From: Epiperipatus broadwayi
Taxonomy: Eukaryota; Onychophora; Udeonychophora; Euonychophora; Peripatidae
Reading direction: 5' to 3'
Length of the DNA: 64,000 bases
Assembly (NCBI GenBank): GCA_028023455.1
Contig: JAQFVV010012495.1
Span: 3,798,516 to 3,862,515 of the forward strand
Part shown: positions 1 to 11,412 of the stretch, in pieces
How the letters are laid out: the number at the start of each line of letters is the position of its first letter
Position numbering within the stretch: position 1 is the stretch's first letter
Translations under genes and position numbers: made by a program
Notes under the pieces: model-generated
Databases searched by the model: none
The model's input: the letters and a program-made list of their open reading frames with translations, nothing else
Told to the model about the DNA's origin: nothing

Positions 1-287
1 CCTCCCACAGCCATCTTTTACCTTTTAAATTAACTATAAAGCTATAAAAAGATAAAAGGTGGCTGTTGGAGAATTGCATTAGATCCAAAATTCTAAATGC
101 AGTGCTCTCACATCTACAGCTCCACATTAATGGAAGCCACAAACTAGAAACGAGTAGGGATTTTGATGCATGAACTTTTTAGCATCCATTGATTACTATG
201 GCTTGCACTTGATGGCACTACTGTATGAAGAGAATTGCTACTGTTTTAATAGCTTGCATAAACAAATGAAAATGGTAATCACATTAT
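1..287 (+). repeat. Family A foldback, right arm and apex, cut by window edge
   Basis: A diverged copy of the family A repeat seen intact at 41010-41832. The shared landmarks are in order: the motif agataaaaggtggctg at 51, the block around ttgcattagatcc at 76, the ctctcacatctacagctcc block at 105, the catccattgattac block at 184, and the tgttttaatag terminus near 242. The first 37 bases are inverted relative to bases 47-75, so the window opens just left of the apex of a hairpin whose left arm lies outside. An ATG frame at 170-391 runs through it and has no coding character. Confidence 0.7.
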
Positions 288-524
288 GTTTTAGTGGTTC
301 AATAATTTATTTCATATTTAAAAACTTTAAATTAAAAATGTATTTGCTATATTTAAAATTTATTTTAATTAAAACAAATAAATGTTTTTAAAATATTTAC
401 AAATAGATTTATAGAAATATATTGGTTTGTTTTTTTTAAATTAATTTAATGATAGGTAAAATAAGATAAAAAGGAAATAAAAAACAATTAAATTCTTATG
501 AGTAATTTATATACATATAAGATT
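288..524. other. AT-rich spacer, nothing recognised
   Basis: Low-complexity A/T-rich DNA between the family A fragment and the 3' end of the LINE remnant. No promoter, RNA gene or coding signal is visible. Confidence 0.5.
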
Positions 525-1263
525 TTGATGATCAACATCATCATTTTCAAACATTATCAATCCACTGAAGAATGAAGACGTCTACAAATTTAATAGTTTC
601 ACTCATTCATAGCCTCTCTTTTTCACATTACACTAACAAAATTTCTTATTTCATCCATCCATCTCACACAGTCATGAAGACGTCTACATATTTAATAGTT
701 TCACTCATTCTTAGCCTCTCTTTTTCACATTACACTAACAAAATTTCTTATTTCATCCATCCATCTCACACAGTCTTTTTCTAGGTCATTCACAATTTTT
801 TGGAATATACTTTAAGGCTTTAATTGTTCATCTATTGTTTCTTCTAGTAATATGTTCAGCTCAGTTCCATTCAAGACCTAATCTTTTCAATGACTCAATA
901 ATAAGTTTGTTAATTCATTCTTATATTTCACTTTCAATCTCTTATTATTCCTAAAAGTCTCTATATTAGTCTTTTGTTAAATGTTCACATATTAAATCCA
1001 GGTACATCTATTAAAAACATTAATTTTCAATACACAGATTCATTTCCTTTTAATATCATGTTATTTCTACCACAATAATTCCATCCAAATTTATATTTTA
1101 TAATCATTTTCCTCTCTTATGTTTCCACTTGTAATTTGTAACTGTCAACTTTTTCTAATCATTATTATTTATTTTTATTTTCTTCTTCTAAGTAAGTCTA
1201 GCAAATATTACTTTAGTTTTTTCAGTATTTATTTTTACGTTCAATTTTCTTACTTTCATCTAA
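525..1263 (-). pseudogene. RTE-like LINE remnant, 3' part of reverse transcriptase (segment 1 of 3)
   Basis: Read on the minus strand, this is the C-terminal end of a LINE reverse transcriptase ORF, broken by many stops and frameshifts. Landmarks in order are a INTEKTKVIF-type stretch near 1225 (the strand-order motif that follows the FADD block), a GRNNMIL stretch, a LLGIIRD stretch, a RRNNR-TIKAL stretch and a WMDEIR stretch near 650. The same order occurs in the better copy at 24.6-26.0 kb. The 3' end, just before a short GATGATG-type tail at about 530, matches the end of that copy at 25998. The ORF is continued upstream by 2286-2391 and 3947-4840. These three pieces are one LINE copy split by two later insertions. 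It is non-functional. RTE assignment rests on the IRQGDTISPK motif in the sister copy and is a family-level call only. Confidence 0.75.
572..775. repeat. 102-bp tandem duplication inside the LINE 3' end
   Basis: Two adjacent copies, 572-673 and 674-775, differ by very few bases. Each begins atgaagacgtctaca and ends catctcacacagtc. The duplicated segment corresponds to the WMDEIR part of the LINE. A 70-codon frame on the plus strand simply reads through both copies and is not a gene. Confidence 0.9.
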
Positions 1264-2296
1264 AGATTAGCTTTTCAAGCTAATTCATGTGTGCTTTATG
1301 AATCTTAATAACAAATGAATACTTTCACTTCCAACACAAGATAAAGTCTTTGCGAAAGAATAGAATGAATCCACCTATTCTTTCAACCCAAATGCTCAAG
1401 TATGAGCAAATCTTAAGCACTGGAAATGAAAGTGTGAAGATAAACCAATCACTTTAAATTACTTTTTATTATGTCTGAATGAATGATGCCAGAGAAATTT
1501 TCTAGAATTTACGATATGTCATTCTTAAATGAAACTAAACATATGTAAATGAGACATTTATTTTATATAACATGATGTTTATGAATTGTAGTAAACTAAA
1601 GATCAGCTTTTCAAGCTAATTCACATGCGCTTTATGAATCTTAATAACAGATGAATTCCAACACAAGATAAAGTCTTTGCGAAAGAATAGAATGAATCCA
1701 CCTATTTTTTTAACCCAAACACTCAAATATGGGCAAATCTTAAGCACTGGAAATGAAAGCGTGAAGATAAACCAATCACTTTAAATAGGTGAATTCATTC
1801 TATTCTTTTGCAAAGACTTTATCTTGTGTTGGAAGTGAAAGCATTCATTTATTAAAATTCATAAAGCGCATGTGAATTAGCTTGAAAAGCTGATCTTTAG
1901 TTTACTACAATTCATAAACATCACGCTATATAAAATAAAAGTCACATTTACATATGTTTAGTTTCATTTAAGAATGACATATTGTAAATTCTAGAAAATT
2001 TTGCTGGCGTCATAGTAAAAAGTAATTTAAAATGATTGGTTTATCTTCACACTTTCATTTCCAATGCTTAAGATTTGCCCATACTTGAGCAATTGGGTTG
2101 AAAGAATAGGTGGATTCATTCTATTCTTTCGCAAAGACTTTATCTTGTGTTGGAAGTGAAAGTATTCATTTGTTATTAAGATTCATAAAGTGCATGTGAA
2201 TTAGCTTGAAAAGCTGATCTTTAGTTTACTGCAATTCATAAACATCGCGCTATCATCGTGCTATATAAAATAAATGTCTCATTTTCTTTCATCTAA
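1253..2296. mobile_element. Family C foldback element with 11-nt target duplication
   Basis: The element proper is 1264-2285. It is flanked by the direct repeat ctttcatctaa at 1253-1263 and 2286-2296. The flanking DNA is LINE sequence that becomes continuous when the insert and one repeat are removed. The left half (1264-1787) holds one complete unit of about 340 bp and a partial one, marked by gatcagcttttcaagctaat, cacaagataaagtctttgcg and tgaagataaaccaatcac. The right half (1788-2285) holds the same units in inverse order. The hairpin apex is near 1787. The right terminus has a longer extension (to aaatgtctcatttt) than the left, so the ends are not symmetric. No ORF or pol III box is recognised. 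Confidence 0.85.
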
Positions 2297-2391
2297 TAAT
2301 TCTTGCAATATTTATTGAAGCTTTAAAGCATTATTTATAAAAGCAATCCTATGATCTGTGAAATTTTGATGATTTAAGTAAAATCTATGTA
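2286..2391 (-). pseudogene. RTE-like LINE remnant, active-site segment (segment 2 of 3)
   Basis: This 106-base island between two foldback insertions aligns with 25240-25325 of the better LINE copy. In that copy the frame reads LDFADDVVIFANN, the catalytic FADD block of the reverse transcriptase. Here the block is degraded, but the neighbouring aatgctttaaagctt and ttgcaagaattatt stretches are clear on the minus strand. It joins segment 3 at the aaaatctatgta duplication and segment 1 at the ctttcatctaa duplication. Confidence 0.75.
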
Positions 2392-3958
2392 TCACATGAT
2401 CACATTCCCTATACTAGCACATTAATTGTTGATAAACAGAGCAAAACTCTCCATACAGTATTGCAACCTGTGCTAAACAGAGTAATCAATGGATGCCAGA
2501 AGGCTTGTGCATAAAATCCCTATCTAATGCCTACTCATCCAATATCCCCAGACTAGTTTCTGGCTTGTGGCCTTCATCAGTGAGGAGCTTTGGATCTGAG
2601 AGCACTGCATCTAGATCTTAGGATCTAATGCAACCCTCTAGCAACCACCTTTTATCTCTACTTAACTACAAAACTATGAGAATGAAATTGAAAACACAAA
2701 AAATATTTTCAATCTAAGCTCAATAGCTTATATAGTCATATCGGTCTGAACTCAGTTCAGCACCCATACATTTTGGTGTCTTTGGCTCTTTACAACCATA
2801 GCCACCACTACCCTATTAGGCAGGATTGGTGTTAAACCATTAAGCATCACATGATCACATTTCCTATACTAGCACATTAATTGTTGATAAGCAGAGCAAA
2901 ACTCTCCATACAGTATTGCCATCTGTGCTAAACAGAGTAATCAATGGATGCCAGAAGGCTTGTGCATAAAATCCCTATCTAATGCCTACTCATCCAATAT
3001 CTCCAGACTAGTTTCTGGCTTGTGGCTATTGAGCTTAGATTGAAAATATTTTTTGTGTTTTCAATTCCATTCTCATAGTTTTGTACTTAAGTAGAGATAA
3101 AAAACAGAGTAATCAATGGATGCCAGAAGGCTTGTGCATAAAATCCCTATCTAATGCCTACTCATCCAATATCCCCAGACTAGTTTCTGGCTTGTGGCTA
3201 TTGAGCTTAGATTGAAAATATTTTTTGTGTTTTCAATTCCATTCTCATAGTTTTGTAGTTAAGTAGAGATAAAAGGTGGTTGCTAGAGGGTTGCATTAGA
3301 TCCTAAGATTTAGATGCAGTGCTCTCAGATCCAAAGCTCCTCACTGATGAAGGCCACAAGCCAGAAACTAGTCTGGGGATATTGGATGAGTAGGCATTAG
3401 ATAGGGATTTTATGCACAAGCCTTCTGGCATCCATTGATTACTCTGTTTAGCACAGGTGGCAATACTGTATGGAGAGTTTTGCTCTGTTTATCAACAATT
3501 AATGTGCTAGTATAGGAAATGTGAACATGTGATGCTTAATGGTTTAACACCAATCCTGCCTAATAGGATAGTGGTGGCTATGGTTATAAAAGAGCCAAAG
3601 ACACCAAAATGTATGGGTGCTGAACTGAGTTCAGACCCATATGACTATATAAGCTATTGAGCTTAGATTGAAAATATTTTTTGTGTTTTCAATTTCATTC
3701 TCATAGTTTTGTAGTTAAGTAGAGATAAAAGGTGGTTGCTAGAGGGTTGCATTAGATCCTAAGATCTAGATGCAGTGCTCTCAGATCCAAAGCTCCTCAC
3801 TGATGAAGGCCACAAGCCAGAAACTAGTCTGGGGATATTGGATGAGTAGGCATTAGATAGGGATTTTATGCACAAGCCTTCTGGCATCCATTGATTACTC
3901 TGTTTAGCACAGGTGGCAATACTGTATGGAGAGTTTTGCTCTGTTTAAAATCTATGTA
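2380..3958. mobile_element. Family A compound foldback with 12-nt target duplication
   Basis: The element is 2392-3946, flanked by aaaatctatgta at 2380-2391 and 3947-3958; the flanks are LINE sequence. It is a compound inverted array. 2392-2845 is a full family A arm on the minus strand, including the ccaccactaccctattagg interior. 2846-3025 is a second minus-strand arm. From about 3026 the sequence switches to the plus strand, and two plus-strand arms follow, ending at gagttttgctctgttt (3946). Arm landmarks are tggatgccagaaggcttgtg, catccaatatccccagacta and ctcctcactgatgaagg. The left terminus carries about 42 extra bases (catgatcaca...) that the right terminus lacks. No coding frame survives. 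RNA from either strand would fold into a hairpin several hundred bases long. Confidence 0.85.
2931..3274. repeat. 172-bp tandem duplication spanning the hairpin apex
   Basis: Two head-to-tail units, 2931-3102 and 3103-3274, each run from aacagagtaatcaatgg to aagtagagataaaa. Each unit contains both the minus-strand arm and the switch to the plus strand at cttgtggc/tattgagc, so the strand-switch junction itself is duplicated (near 3025 and near 3198). Confidence 0.85.
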
Positions 3959-4840
3959 CTTTCATTCCTTCAGTTTATCATGTTAGTCTACAACATAAAT
4001 CTTATACAATTCAGGTAAAGTTTTAAAGATATGGAATAACTCTGTCATATCACCTTATCAATGTTAATATTAGTGTCACTATGTAATAATCATTATTGTT
4101 GATTATGATAAATATTCTTCAGAATATATCAATATCCTGCGTCTATATATTAATAATCCAATATTTTAATCATTAAAAAAATATTTATAGAATCAAATGC
4201 CTTTTCATAAAGCATAACAACAATTTATACCCATTGGTCATTGATATAAATTGACTCAATATTTGGATGTGATCCAGTGCTCTAAACCTATTCTTATATC
4301 CCATTTATTCTTTTGCCTGAGTTGTGTCAAAAGTTTCATATAGATGAGATGTAATAATCTTGCTAAAAATTTGACATTAAATTGATAAATGAGAGATATA
4401 ACTATAATTTCTAATAACTTAAAATCAATATCACTACTGTATTATTTCAATCATCTAGCTCATCTTTATCATTTAGATATTTGGTATATACTTTTGACAA
4501 CTCATCTACTTCTATCAATTATAATTCCCACCATTTCTTAGACTTTTTCTCTTCTTCATAGATTTAATTGCATATCTCACCTTTTCATTTAAAATAGATG
4601 AGAATTCAGATGTGACTATAGGAATTTTCTTCTTTTGTTCTTTATTACTATAATAATTCTTTATAGAACAATTATACATATTTCATGATGTTATCCCTCT
4701 TTTTAATAGTTGCACCTTTTCTTATTATTGCTAAAACACCTTTCCTTCTGATAACAATATATTGGTTTATTCTCTTGATTCTGTTTTTCTTGCCATTTTA
4801 CAGTCATAGTACTTCATTACATCTTTATTAACACTTTTCG
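3947..4840 (-). pseudogene. RTE-like LINE remnant, central reverse transcriptase (segment 3 of 3)
   Basis: On the minus strand this segment contains, from about 4550 down, a degraded VYTKYLNDKD-LDDWNN stretch (the consensus is LYTKCLNDKNVPNDWNN in the copy at 24.7 kb), then a LLSY-like block, the KAFDSI-equivalent stretch near 4190, and the part aligned to IRQGDTISPK near 4050. It ends at gaaagtacatagatttt, exactly where the family A insertion begins. Stops and frameshifts are frequent. Its upstream limit is uncertain because similarity fades near 4840; no endonuclease domain is recognised. Confidence 0.6.
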
Positions 4841-4855
4841 TATCACTTTATAAAA

Positions 4856-4925
4856 TATTCAATTCTTCTTTAATGAATCATTTTAAAAAATATTCAATTC
4901 TTCTTTAATGAATCATTTTAAAATA
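4856..4925. repeat. 35-bp tandem duplication
   Basis: Two adjacent identical copies of a 35-base unit beginning tattcaattcttctttaatg, at 4856-4890 and 4891-4925, followed by a third partial start. Confidence 0.9.
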
Positions 4926-5051
4926 TTTTCATGTTCCTTTCTTTCTTTGTACATTGACTGATCTATATTGAAAACCGTTGTTGTGGCTCAAAGTATTCTT
5001 CTAACATTACCTACAAGTGTAACAGCATGCAAAGGCAATATTTCTAATCTG

Positions 5052-5244
5052 AAAAATTTAATTATAAGTGATATGTTGGACTATTTCCATCATCTATGAG
5101 TGAATGTTGAAGAAGAGTAGAGAATAATACTACTAGAAATGTTATTTTTTATACATTCAACATTCACTCATAAATGATGGAAATAGTCTATATATTATAC
5201 CATCATCACAAACCTTCAGACAAATAAAATAAAAAAATTAATTA
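5052..5244. mobile_element. Family B foldback, short internally deleted copy
   Basis: The left arm begins gatatgttggactatttcc at 5069 and the right arm contains the inverse (ggaaatagtct) ending near 5190. The arms are about 45 nt, with a remnant of the family B interior (gagaataatactactagaaa) between them. The right end carries the family B extension cacaaaccttcagacaaat at 5207. Imperfect direct repeats aaaaatttaatta (5052-5064) and aaaaaattaatta (5232-5244) flank it with one mismatch. It is a deletion derivative of the element at 38596-39196. Confidence 0.75.
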
Positions 5245-6683
5245 ACTTATAAAAAACAATATTCTAAAATTAATTAATTTCTATAAAAAAAATCGAAGAC
5301 TAAAACTATAAATATACATGTAGATTATAAACTGTTTATTATAAGTAAGGCTCAAATAATAATTTATTATGTTGTGATTTTTTTACGTTTTAATTTTTTA
5401 TTATCGGTTGTATAAAATGGAGTGGATGACTGAAGGAAGCTTGGAAGTCTGGGTTCAAATTCCCCTATATAATTTAATATACATTGCTTCATTTTTCTGC
5501 ATTTTTTTAGTTTTACGTGTGTTTTATTGAAAAAAAATTATTTTAATTTTATGCACCCACCACTCTCCACTGCCGCCACACAATTTATTATTCTTTTTTT
5601 TTTTCAGTAGACCATTTTAAATAAGTAGAAACAGACTTTTGTAATAACTCGGGCACAATCGCTTAATTTTCTCATTTCAACTCAAAAAGGATTTAAAAGA
5701 CTTCTTGTCAGTTCAAGAAAAAAAGATTTAAAAAAATTTTTGACATTAGCTATTTTTATTTCATTTATTTTACATTTAAAAAAAAACGTCTCACCTTTAC
5801 AATAAAACTGCTAATAATAGTTTATCTGTTTTGTTGTTAATTATTTTTGCTGAAACCTTTGTTGTTATTGTTGTTGAAGTATTTTTTTAATATACAATAA
5901 ATGCAGTGCAGATATGTATATATGTACAAGTTCCTAAAATCTGTAATATATTTCTTAATAACACTCTATTATTCCGTGAATTTCAATATCCGAAGACAAA
6001 ATCTTGAACGACATGTGGGCACAACTGGGCCACTGTTTATAAATAAATTGTGGAATAAGATTTTTTAAAAATCCTATTGCAATATATCTTTTAGACAGAA
6101 TAAATAATGTAACTATAAAATTATTGTTTTTATATTTACAGCTTGTATTTAATGTATATATACAAAAGGTCATTCACAGTTAAAAACGAGCTAAAAAAAT
6201 ATCTTCTACTAGTAGCAAAATAACTTACTTATGCGCAGCTATTAATTATAAAAGTGTTATTAATTAAGAGGAATCATTATTTTTAAATATGTATTAGAAA
6301 TATCATGTTTCAAACCACAAGTGATTTTTTTTTTAATTTAAAAGTAGTAAAGGCCTTGTAAAAACAGTTTCAATATAATGATGGTTTGTAAATTTGATTA
6401 TTTAAACTATGTATAATTTAATACATCATCTTAATGGCGGTTTATATTTTTTATTTGTGTGTAAAGTGATGTATGCAAAAAAAAAATGAATAAATTACCG
6501 TAACAAATTAGTCAAATAGAAAATAAAGTTTAAACGAAAAATATCACTGTGCATTATTTATTTGGATTCCTTAAAAAAATAACTTTATAATATTTTAGTA
6601 AATATTTGTTATGAATAATAATAAAGTTGGTATAAACAGTTTCCATTCTCTTTGTTTATAAATAACAATAATAAATTATTATT
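5245..6683. other. AT-rich DNA, no gene recognised
   Basis: No supported coding region. A 72-codon minus-strand frame at 5955-6173 has no family resemblance and composition like its surroundings. Short T-runs and A-runs only. Confidence 0.5.
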
Positions 6684-6764
6684 GTCAAGCGTTGGTGGCC
6701 TAGCGGTTAGCATAGTTGCCTTCCCAGCTGGTCCTGGTTCGCATCTCGGTCAACGCTTTGACAT
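6684..6764 (+). mobile_element. Short tRNA-like retroposon, copy 1
   Basis: An 80-nt GC-richer island with a pol III A box (tggcctagcgg, 6696-6706) and B box (ggttcgcatct, 6736-6746) spaced as in a tRNA. The two ends pair: gtcaagcgttg (6684-6694) with caacgctttgac (6751-6762), an 11-bp stem with one bulged T. This is longer than the 7-bp acceptor stem of a tRNA, and the D and anticodon arms are not clear, so it is not a canonical tRNA gene. Two related copies lie at 27788 and 44216. It is flanked by (AAT)n-rich DNA, so a target duplication cannot be proved for this copy. Confidence 0.7.
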
Positions 6765-7380
6765 ATAAATAATAATAATAATAATAAGTGATTGTTCAAC
6801 CTCTCTGTTTAAGACTCTGCTATATATAAAAACTATAGAATATTACCTGTGTTTTAATAATCATTCTAAACTTTGTATGTCAAAACTAGATTGTAGGTTA
6901 TATCCTGAAAAATGAGTTTTATCTCTTATTTTTATTTTGTGTGTACAATAGTGATGTTTATATTCATTGTGATCACCAATGATGTTTATATTTTTATGCA
7001 GTGACAAGTGATGTTATATTTTTATGTACAGAAGTGATGCTATCTTGTTATATTTATGGTACTACAGATATAATTTATTTGATATAGTCTATAGACTTGA
7101 AAATAATGTTATGAAACAATAGCAAAAGCAAAGATGATCAAGCATAAACATAAACAAGAATCAGAATTGGATTATATGTTTGTGTATGCAATGTCTGTCT
7201 GTATACATTTGTTTATTAGTCTTATAACTCATTGCTTGTAAACCATATACTATAAACATAATTAATGGTTTTCAAAAAGTATATTTTGAAATCATTATTT
7301 ATAAAAATAAGAGGATTAGGTACATAGAACTTTAGAAAATTACGATATGAATTATATACTAATAATTAATTAATAAATTA
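6765..7380. other. AAT repeat and imperfect GTGATGTT repeats
   Basis: A short AAT microsatellite sits at 6766-6787. From about 6945 to 7065 a motif resembling gtgatgtttatatttttatg recurs four times at uneven spacing, like a decayed minisatellite. No gene is seen. Confidence 0.5.
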
Positions 7381-8035
7381 AATTTATATGATTAAATAAT
7401 TAATAAAAAAAAAAAAAAAACTTATTTTTTAATAAAAAAAATTTATTTTTATAAATAAAAAAAAAAATTATAAAAAACTTTTTAAAAAAAAAAATAAAAA
7501 TTAATATTTATAAAAAAAAAAAAATTAATAACAAAAAAAAAAAAATATTTATAAAATATAAATGTATTATAAAAAAAAAAAAAAAAATAAAAAAATAAAA
7601 AAAAATAAAAAAAAAAAAAAATAAAAAAAAAAAAAAAAAAAATATTTAAAAAAAAAAAAAAAAAAAAAATAAATATTATTATTAATAATATTTTATTTTT
7701 TTTTTATTGTTTTTTTTGTATTATTATAAAATAAAAAAAATTTATTCATTTAAAAAATTATTTTTTTTTTTTTTTTTTTTTATAAAAATAAAAATAAAAA
7801 AAAAAAAAAAAAAAAATAATTAAATTTATTAAAAAAATATAAAAAAAAATAAAATTTTAAATAATTTTTTTTTAAAAAAATTAATAAAAATATATATAAA
7901 AACATTTTTTTTTTCTCATCATTACTTTAAAAAAAAAAAAAAAACAAAAAAAAAAAAAAGTTAATATACTTTAATCAAATAATGGTAGTTCAATATTTAT
8001 ATCATGCTAAAATAGTTTTTTTTTTTAAAAAAAAA
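7381..8035. repeat. Extreme A/T low-complexity tract
   Basis: Several hundred bases are composed almost only of A and T, mostly runs of A with scattered T, and fewer than about 20 G or C in the core 7391-7910. Many homopolymer runs exceed 12 bases. It has no coding potential. Homopolymer length errors during sequencing or assembly are likely here. Confidence 0.9.
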
Positions 8036-8243
8036 AATCAATCTATAAATAAATTCATTGTAGATTTTATTAATTTTTTTGTTTGTATATATATATATTA
8101 TAACAAAATACCCTAATTACTATCACATACAATACCATTTAAATTAAATTGAATTTCTAAATAATTAATAAATATTTTATGCATTTAGCAGATTTCGTTA
8201 TTTCAAACAGAGGAGTTACATATGGATAGTAGTATTTTTACCT

Positions 8244-8282
8244 ACTATCCATACCAATGGCCAGACTGAAAGGGTACAAAAT
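8244..8282 (+). pseudogene. Ty3-like integrase core fragment
   Basis: The plus-strand frame reads TIHTNGQTERVQN. This matches the HP-TNGQTER-N motif that ends the integrase core of Ty3-type LTR retrotransposons, where the glutamate is catalytic. The frame is not sustained on either side. It is a small relic; an LTR or primer-binding site was not found. Confidence 0.5.
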
Positions 8283-9240
8283 ATATGACCTGCAGTCACA
8301 TTTCCAGACCTTTGAAACTCTCCATAGCTGTGGGAAGCAAACAACTCTTTGATGGACATTTTTATTTGTATTGGAATGATTCCCGGGTACCATCTAGCAA
8401 AATTGACTAGAATATCCTCAAAAGAAGGGTTTTAAAGACTTCCAGTGCTTGATTTTACCTGGCTAGCACAAAGAATACAAAACTGGTTTAAATCAGACTA
8501 TCACAGCAAGTATATTTATAACACATGTATATAATTACCTTTAAATTTACTTAATACTATTGTACGATAATTAAAATGTTATATGGTGAGGAATAGAGAG
8601 AGAGAACTAAGCCAAACTATCAAATTAAAAATAACATATTTATTTATGCACACACAAAACAAAGGTTAAACATTAACATATCATAATAATCAAATAAAAA
8701 TGAAGTAAATAATTATGGTCTTCTTTGTTATGGATTAGCCCATTTCTAACACAAGGGTCAACAACCCAATTGTTTTTATGTGATAATATTTCAAAAGAAA
8801 AACAGTTTGTCTAGACACTGAATTTGGTATTTTAAACTTATCTAGGTTTTTGTTGTAGCTTCATCATCCCTCTTCTCATCGAAGGTAATGGAGTTCATTA
8901 GCAGCATTCCTAGTTTCTTTTGGCAGCTGTTTGCTACTCTAGTTCAGATTAACACATATCTTGGTCTTGTTCCCAATAATGTCCATATTTACAGAGAGGA
9001 ATCTCAGCAATGGTAGGCAAAGGTCTTTCCTACATGCCAGGTATCGGATGTCCAAAAAAAACAGGTGGTGAAACCAGAACAAACACCCATCTGTGGCTCA
9101 GCAGCACATAGTAATCTTTAGATGTCTGCCAATATTGCTATCCATTACTGGTTGACGATTAGGAAATCTTGTATAGCAAACCGGCAGTGGAACGAATGAT
9201 TAACTGTGCACTACTGACTTAACTGACAGCAAAACTCAAG
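8283..9240. other. Less AT-rich region next to the integrase relic, origin unknown
   Basis: The DNA from about 8280 to 8510 and from 8820 to 9240 is noticeably less AT-rich than its surroundings, which suggests retrotransposon or other inserted sequence. I could not align either part to a known protein by eye. No long ORF is present. Confidence 0.35.
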
Positions 9241-10020
9241 TAAATTTTATACACTTCTAACAGCAAAACTTGTCAGAAAAATAAGAATAAAATAATAGGA
9301 AATTTATAGCTTATATACCTTTATCATCCATTGTCTGACTACTTATATTATTAATTAGTTTTCCAAATTCTTTTAATTAGTTAATCTTCTCTTCCAAATT
9401 TTTTAATTATAATTTGATCAAACTTATTACCTAATCAGTTGGAAATACTAAATTTTAATAAAATCAAATTCCTTCTGATCAGATAATTTACACAAATTAG
9501 AAATCTTTAATTAAATTACTAATTACCTAGTTTCAATTATTGTTTGTAAAACAAAATTCTTTTTTTTTTTTTTTATATTCTTTCAAAAGTAACTTTATAA
9601 TTACTTTTAAATAGTTAAATTTATAATTTATTTTATTTTGTTTTTATAATCCATTGGAATTTTCTTTTTAGTTAAAAGAGAGCAGATAAGTGTTCTTTTA
9701 AATATTACATTTACAAACTCCTATATTTTAATAGGCTTTACCCTGCCTTTTGATTTTATTTAAAGAAAAATATATTTCTATTTTTACCTAATAAATTAAC
9801 TGACTCCTTTTTTCATTTTTATTTTAAAAAAAAAATGTTTTTCTTTCTTTTATTTTTACATTGATCTATATAACACATATATACATGTGTGTCACATTAT
9901 CTCCCTCTCAGTTTAGGAGTAAAATTGTATCAATTCCTTCCCTTAGACATTGACCAATTTTAATTCTCTACTTTGTTTTGATTTTTTTTTTAAACTAGAA
10001 AAAATATTTCCCATAAATAT
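9241..10020. other. AT-rich DNA, no gene recognised
   Basis: T-rich and A-rich low-complexity sequence. Nothing supported. Confidence 0.5.
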
Positions 10021-10029
10021 ATGTATCAT

Positions 10030-10392
10030 AACAAATGAGATTTATGGTAAGGAAGCACACAGAGAGGTATCTAATGTAAGAACTTTACATAACACACACA
10101 GATCGATTCTGTTGATTAAATCACATTTAATTTCTTGTGGATGTCATGACTATAGCATAGGCCAAACTTTGTGCAATACAGTTGAAAAACAGGGATTTGA
10201 AATCTGAAAATGGCAGGACTATCTCTACTGCACATTCAGTTTATATTTTTACTTATAACATGCTGTAAATTTTGCTTCCAGCTACTGCTAATGAAATGGA
10301 CTTTTCTTTACTGGTACATCATCATAAATGGACTTGACACAGACCCATCTGCAGATCAATGTCTCACAAAGAAACAGCGTACCCAAACATGA
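10030..10392 (+). other. Balanced-composition stretch with two tiny ORFs, status unknown
   Basis: This stretch is less AT-rich than the DNA on both sides. An 85-codon frame ends at 10207 and a 60-codon frame (10210-10392) follows two bases later. The second begins with a hydrophobic run (LLHIQFIFLLITCCKFCFQL) that could be a signal or membrane segment. Neither resembles a known family. A possible splice acceptor, ttttgcttccag, lies at about 10269-10280, and an aataaa sits near 10475. It could be an untranslated exon, a decayed repeat or chance. Confidence 0.12.
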
Positions 10393-11412
10393 TTGGGAGT
10401 TTCTACATGTACTTATATACATGCATATCTTGATCTATAATCCTCTTATTCATCATCACTCAATATGTACTGAAATAAATGACAAGCAATAACAATAATA
10501 AACATCACTTAGCAAGGCACTGCCACATATCAACATGAACAGCTGTAAGATACTAACATACCAAGATTATGAAACCTAATCAAATTCTTTGTATGGTGCT
10601 TCCAACATAAATGCATGGTGACAAGTTCATGAACTAATTTGTCAGACTTCATATATACTTAACTTCATTAACAATTTGCTATTTTTACATTATGCAATTT
10701 TACATAAATTTGACAAGCTCACTATTATAAATATAATTATTACCATGACTATAAACAAATAATATGTCAGCTAATATAAAAACATTAAGTAAAAGAGAAT
10801 GGTAATTAAGGTATGAATATTTTTTAAAACTATTAAGCATTACTTTAAAATTTATGACACAAGCTATAGAGAAAAAATGTTTCTTTAAAAATAATATTGT
10901 AATGGAATCTATTTACGGTTAAAATGATTTTAATATTATAGATTAATTTTTGGCAAATAAATAATTGGACACATGTATTATCTCCGGAGATATCGGTTTT
11001 ATTAATCAGTCCATATAATAAACAGTTTAGGCATATAAAAGTTTAATGACTAAACTTTTATTCATGTAGAATATTTATATTTTATAGATTATTAAAACAG
11101 TCTATAATTAAAATTTTCAACTGACATCAAGTTGCAATTAATTTATGCACATATGAAAACTAGACATCTATTTAATTATATTCTCCTCAGGATGAACTTG
11201 AAATTTAATTTATTTATTTTTTAAAAAAATATTTTTTATTAAAGACTAATATTTATATATTTTCAATTAAGTCTCAAATGATACATGTTTAAAGAAACAA
11301 ACATATATTGACTATATGGCACAATATATACAAAAAATAAATTTTCAAACAGATTGCAAATAAAAGTAAAATGTATCAGACCAACAGATTTTTCATACAT
11401 GCATATATATAT
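10393..11412. other. AT-rich DNA with small palindromes
   Basis: No gene. A perfect 14-bp palindrome tatctccggagata lies at 10979-10992, and a hairpin with 9-bp arms aaaagttta/taaactttt lies near 11037-11059. Confidence 0.5.

Noticed and set aside
572-784. 70-codon frame with an internal repeat
   Set aside because: It runs antisense through the duplicated LINE segment; the repeat is the DNA duplication.
2392-3946. CRISPR-like array of regularly repeated segments
   Set aside because: The repeats are long, inverted and diverged arms of one mobile element, with no short repeat/spacer periodicity, in eukaryotic-type DNA.
6684-6764. Functional tRNA gene
   Set aside because: A and B boxes are good, but the end stem is 11 bp, the inner arms are unclear and related copies are flanked by target duplications.
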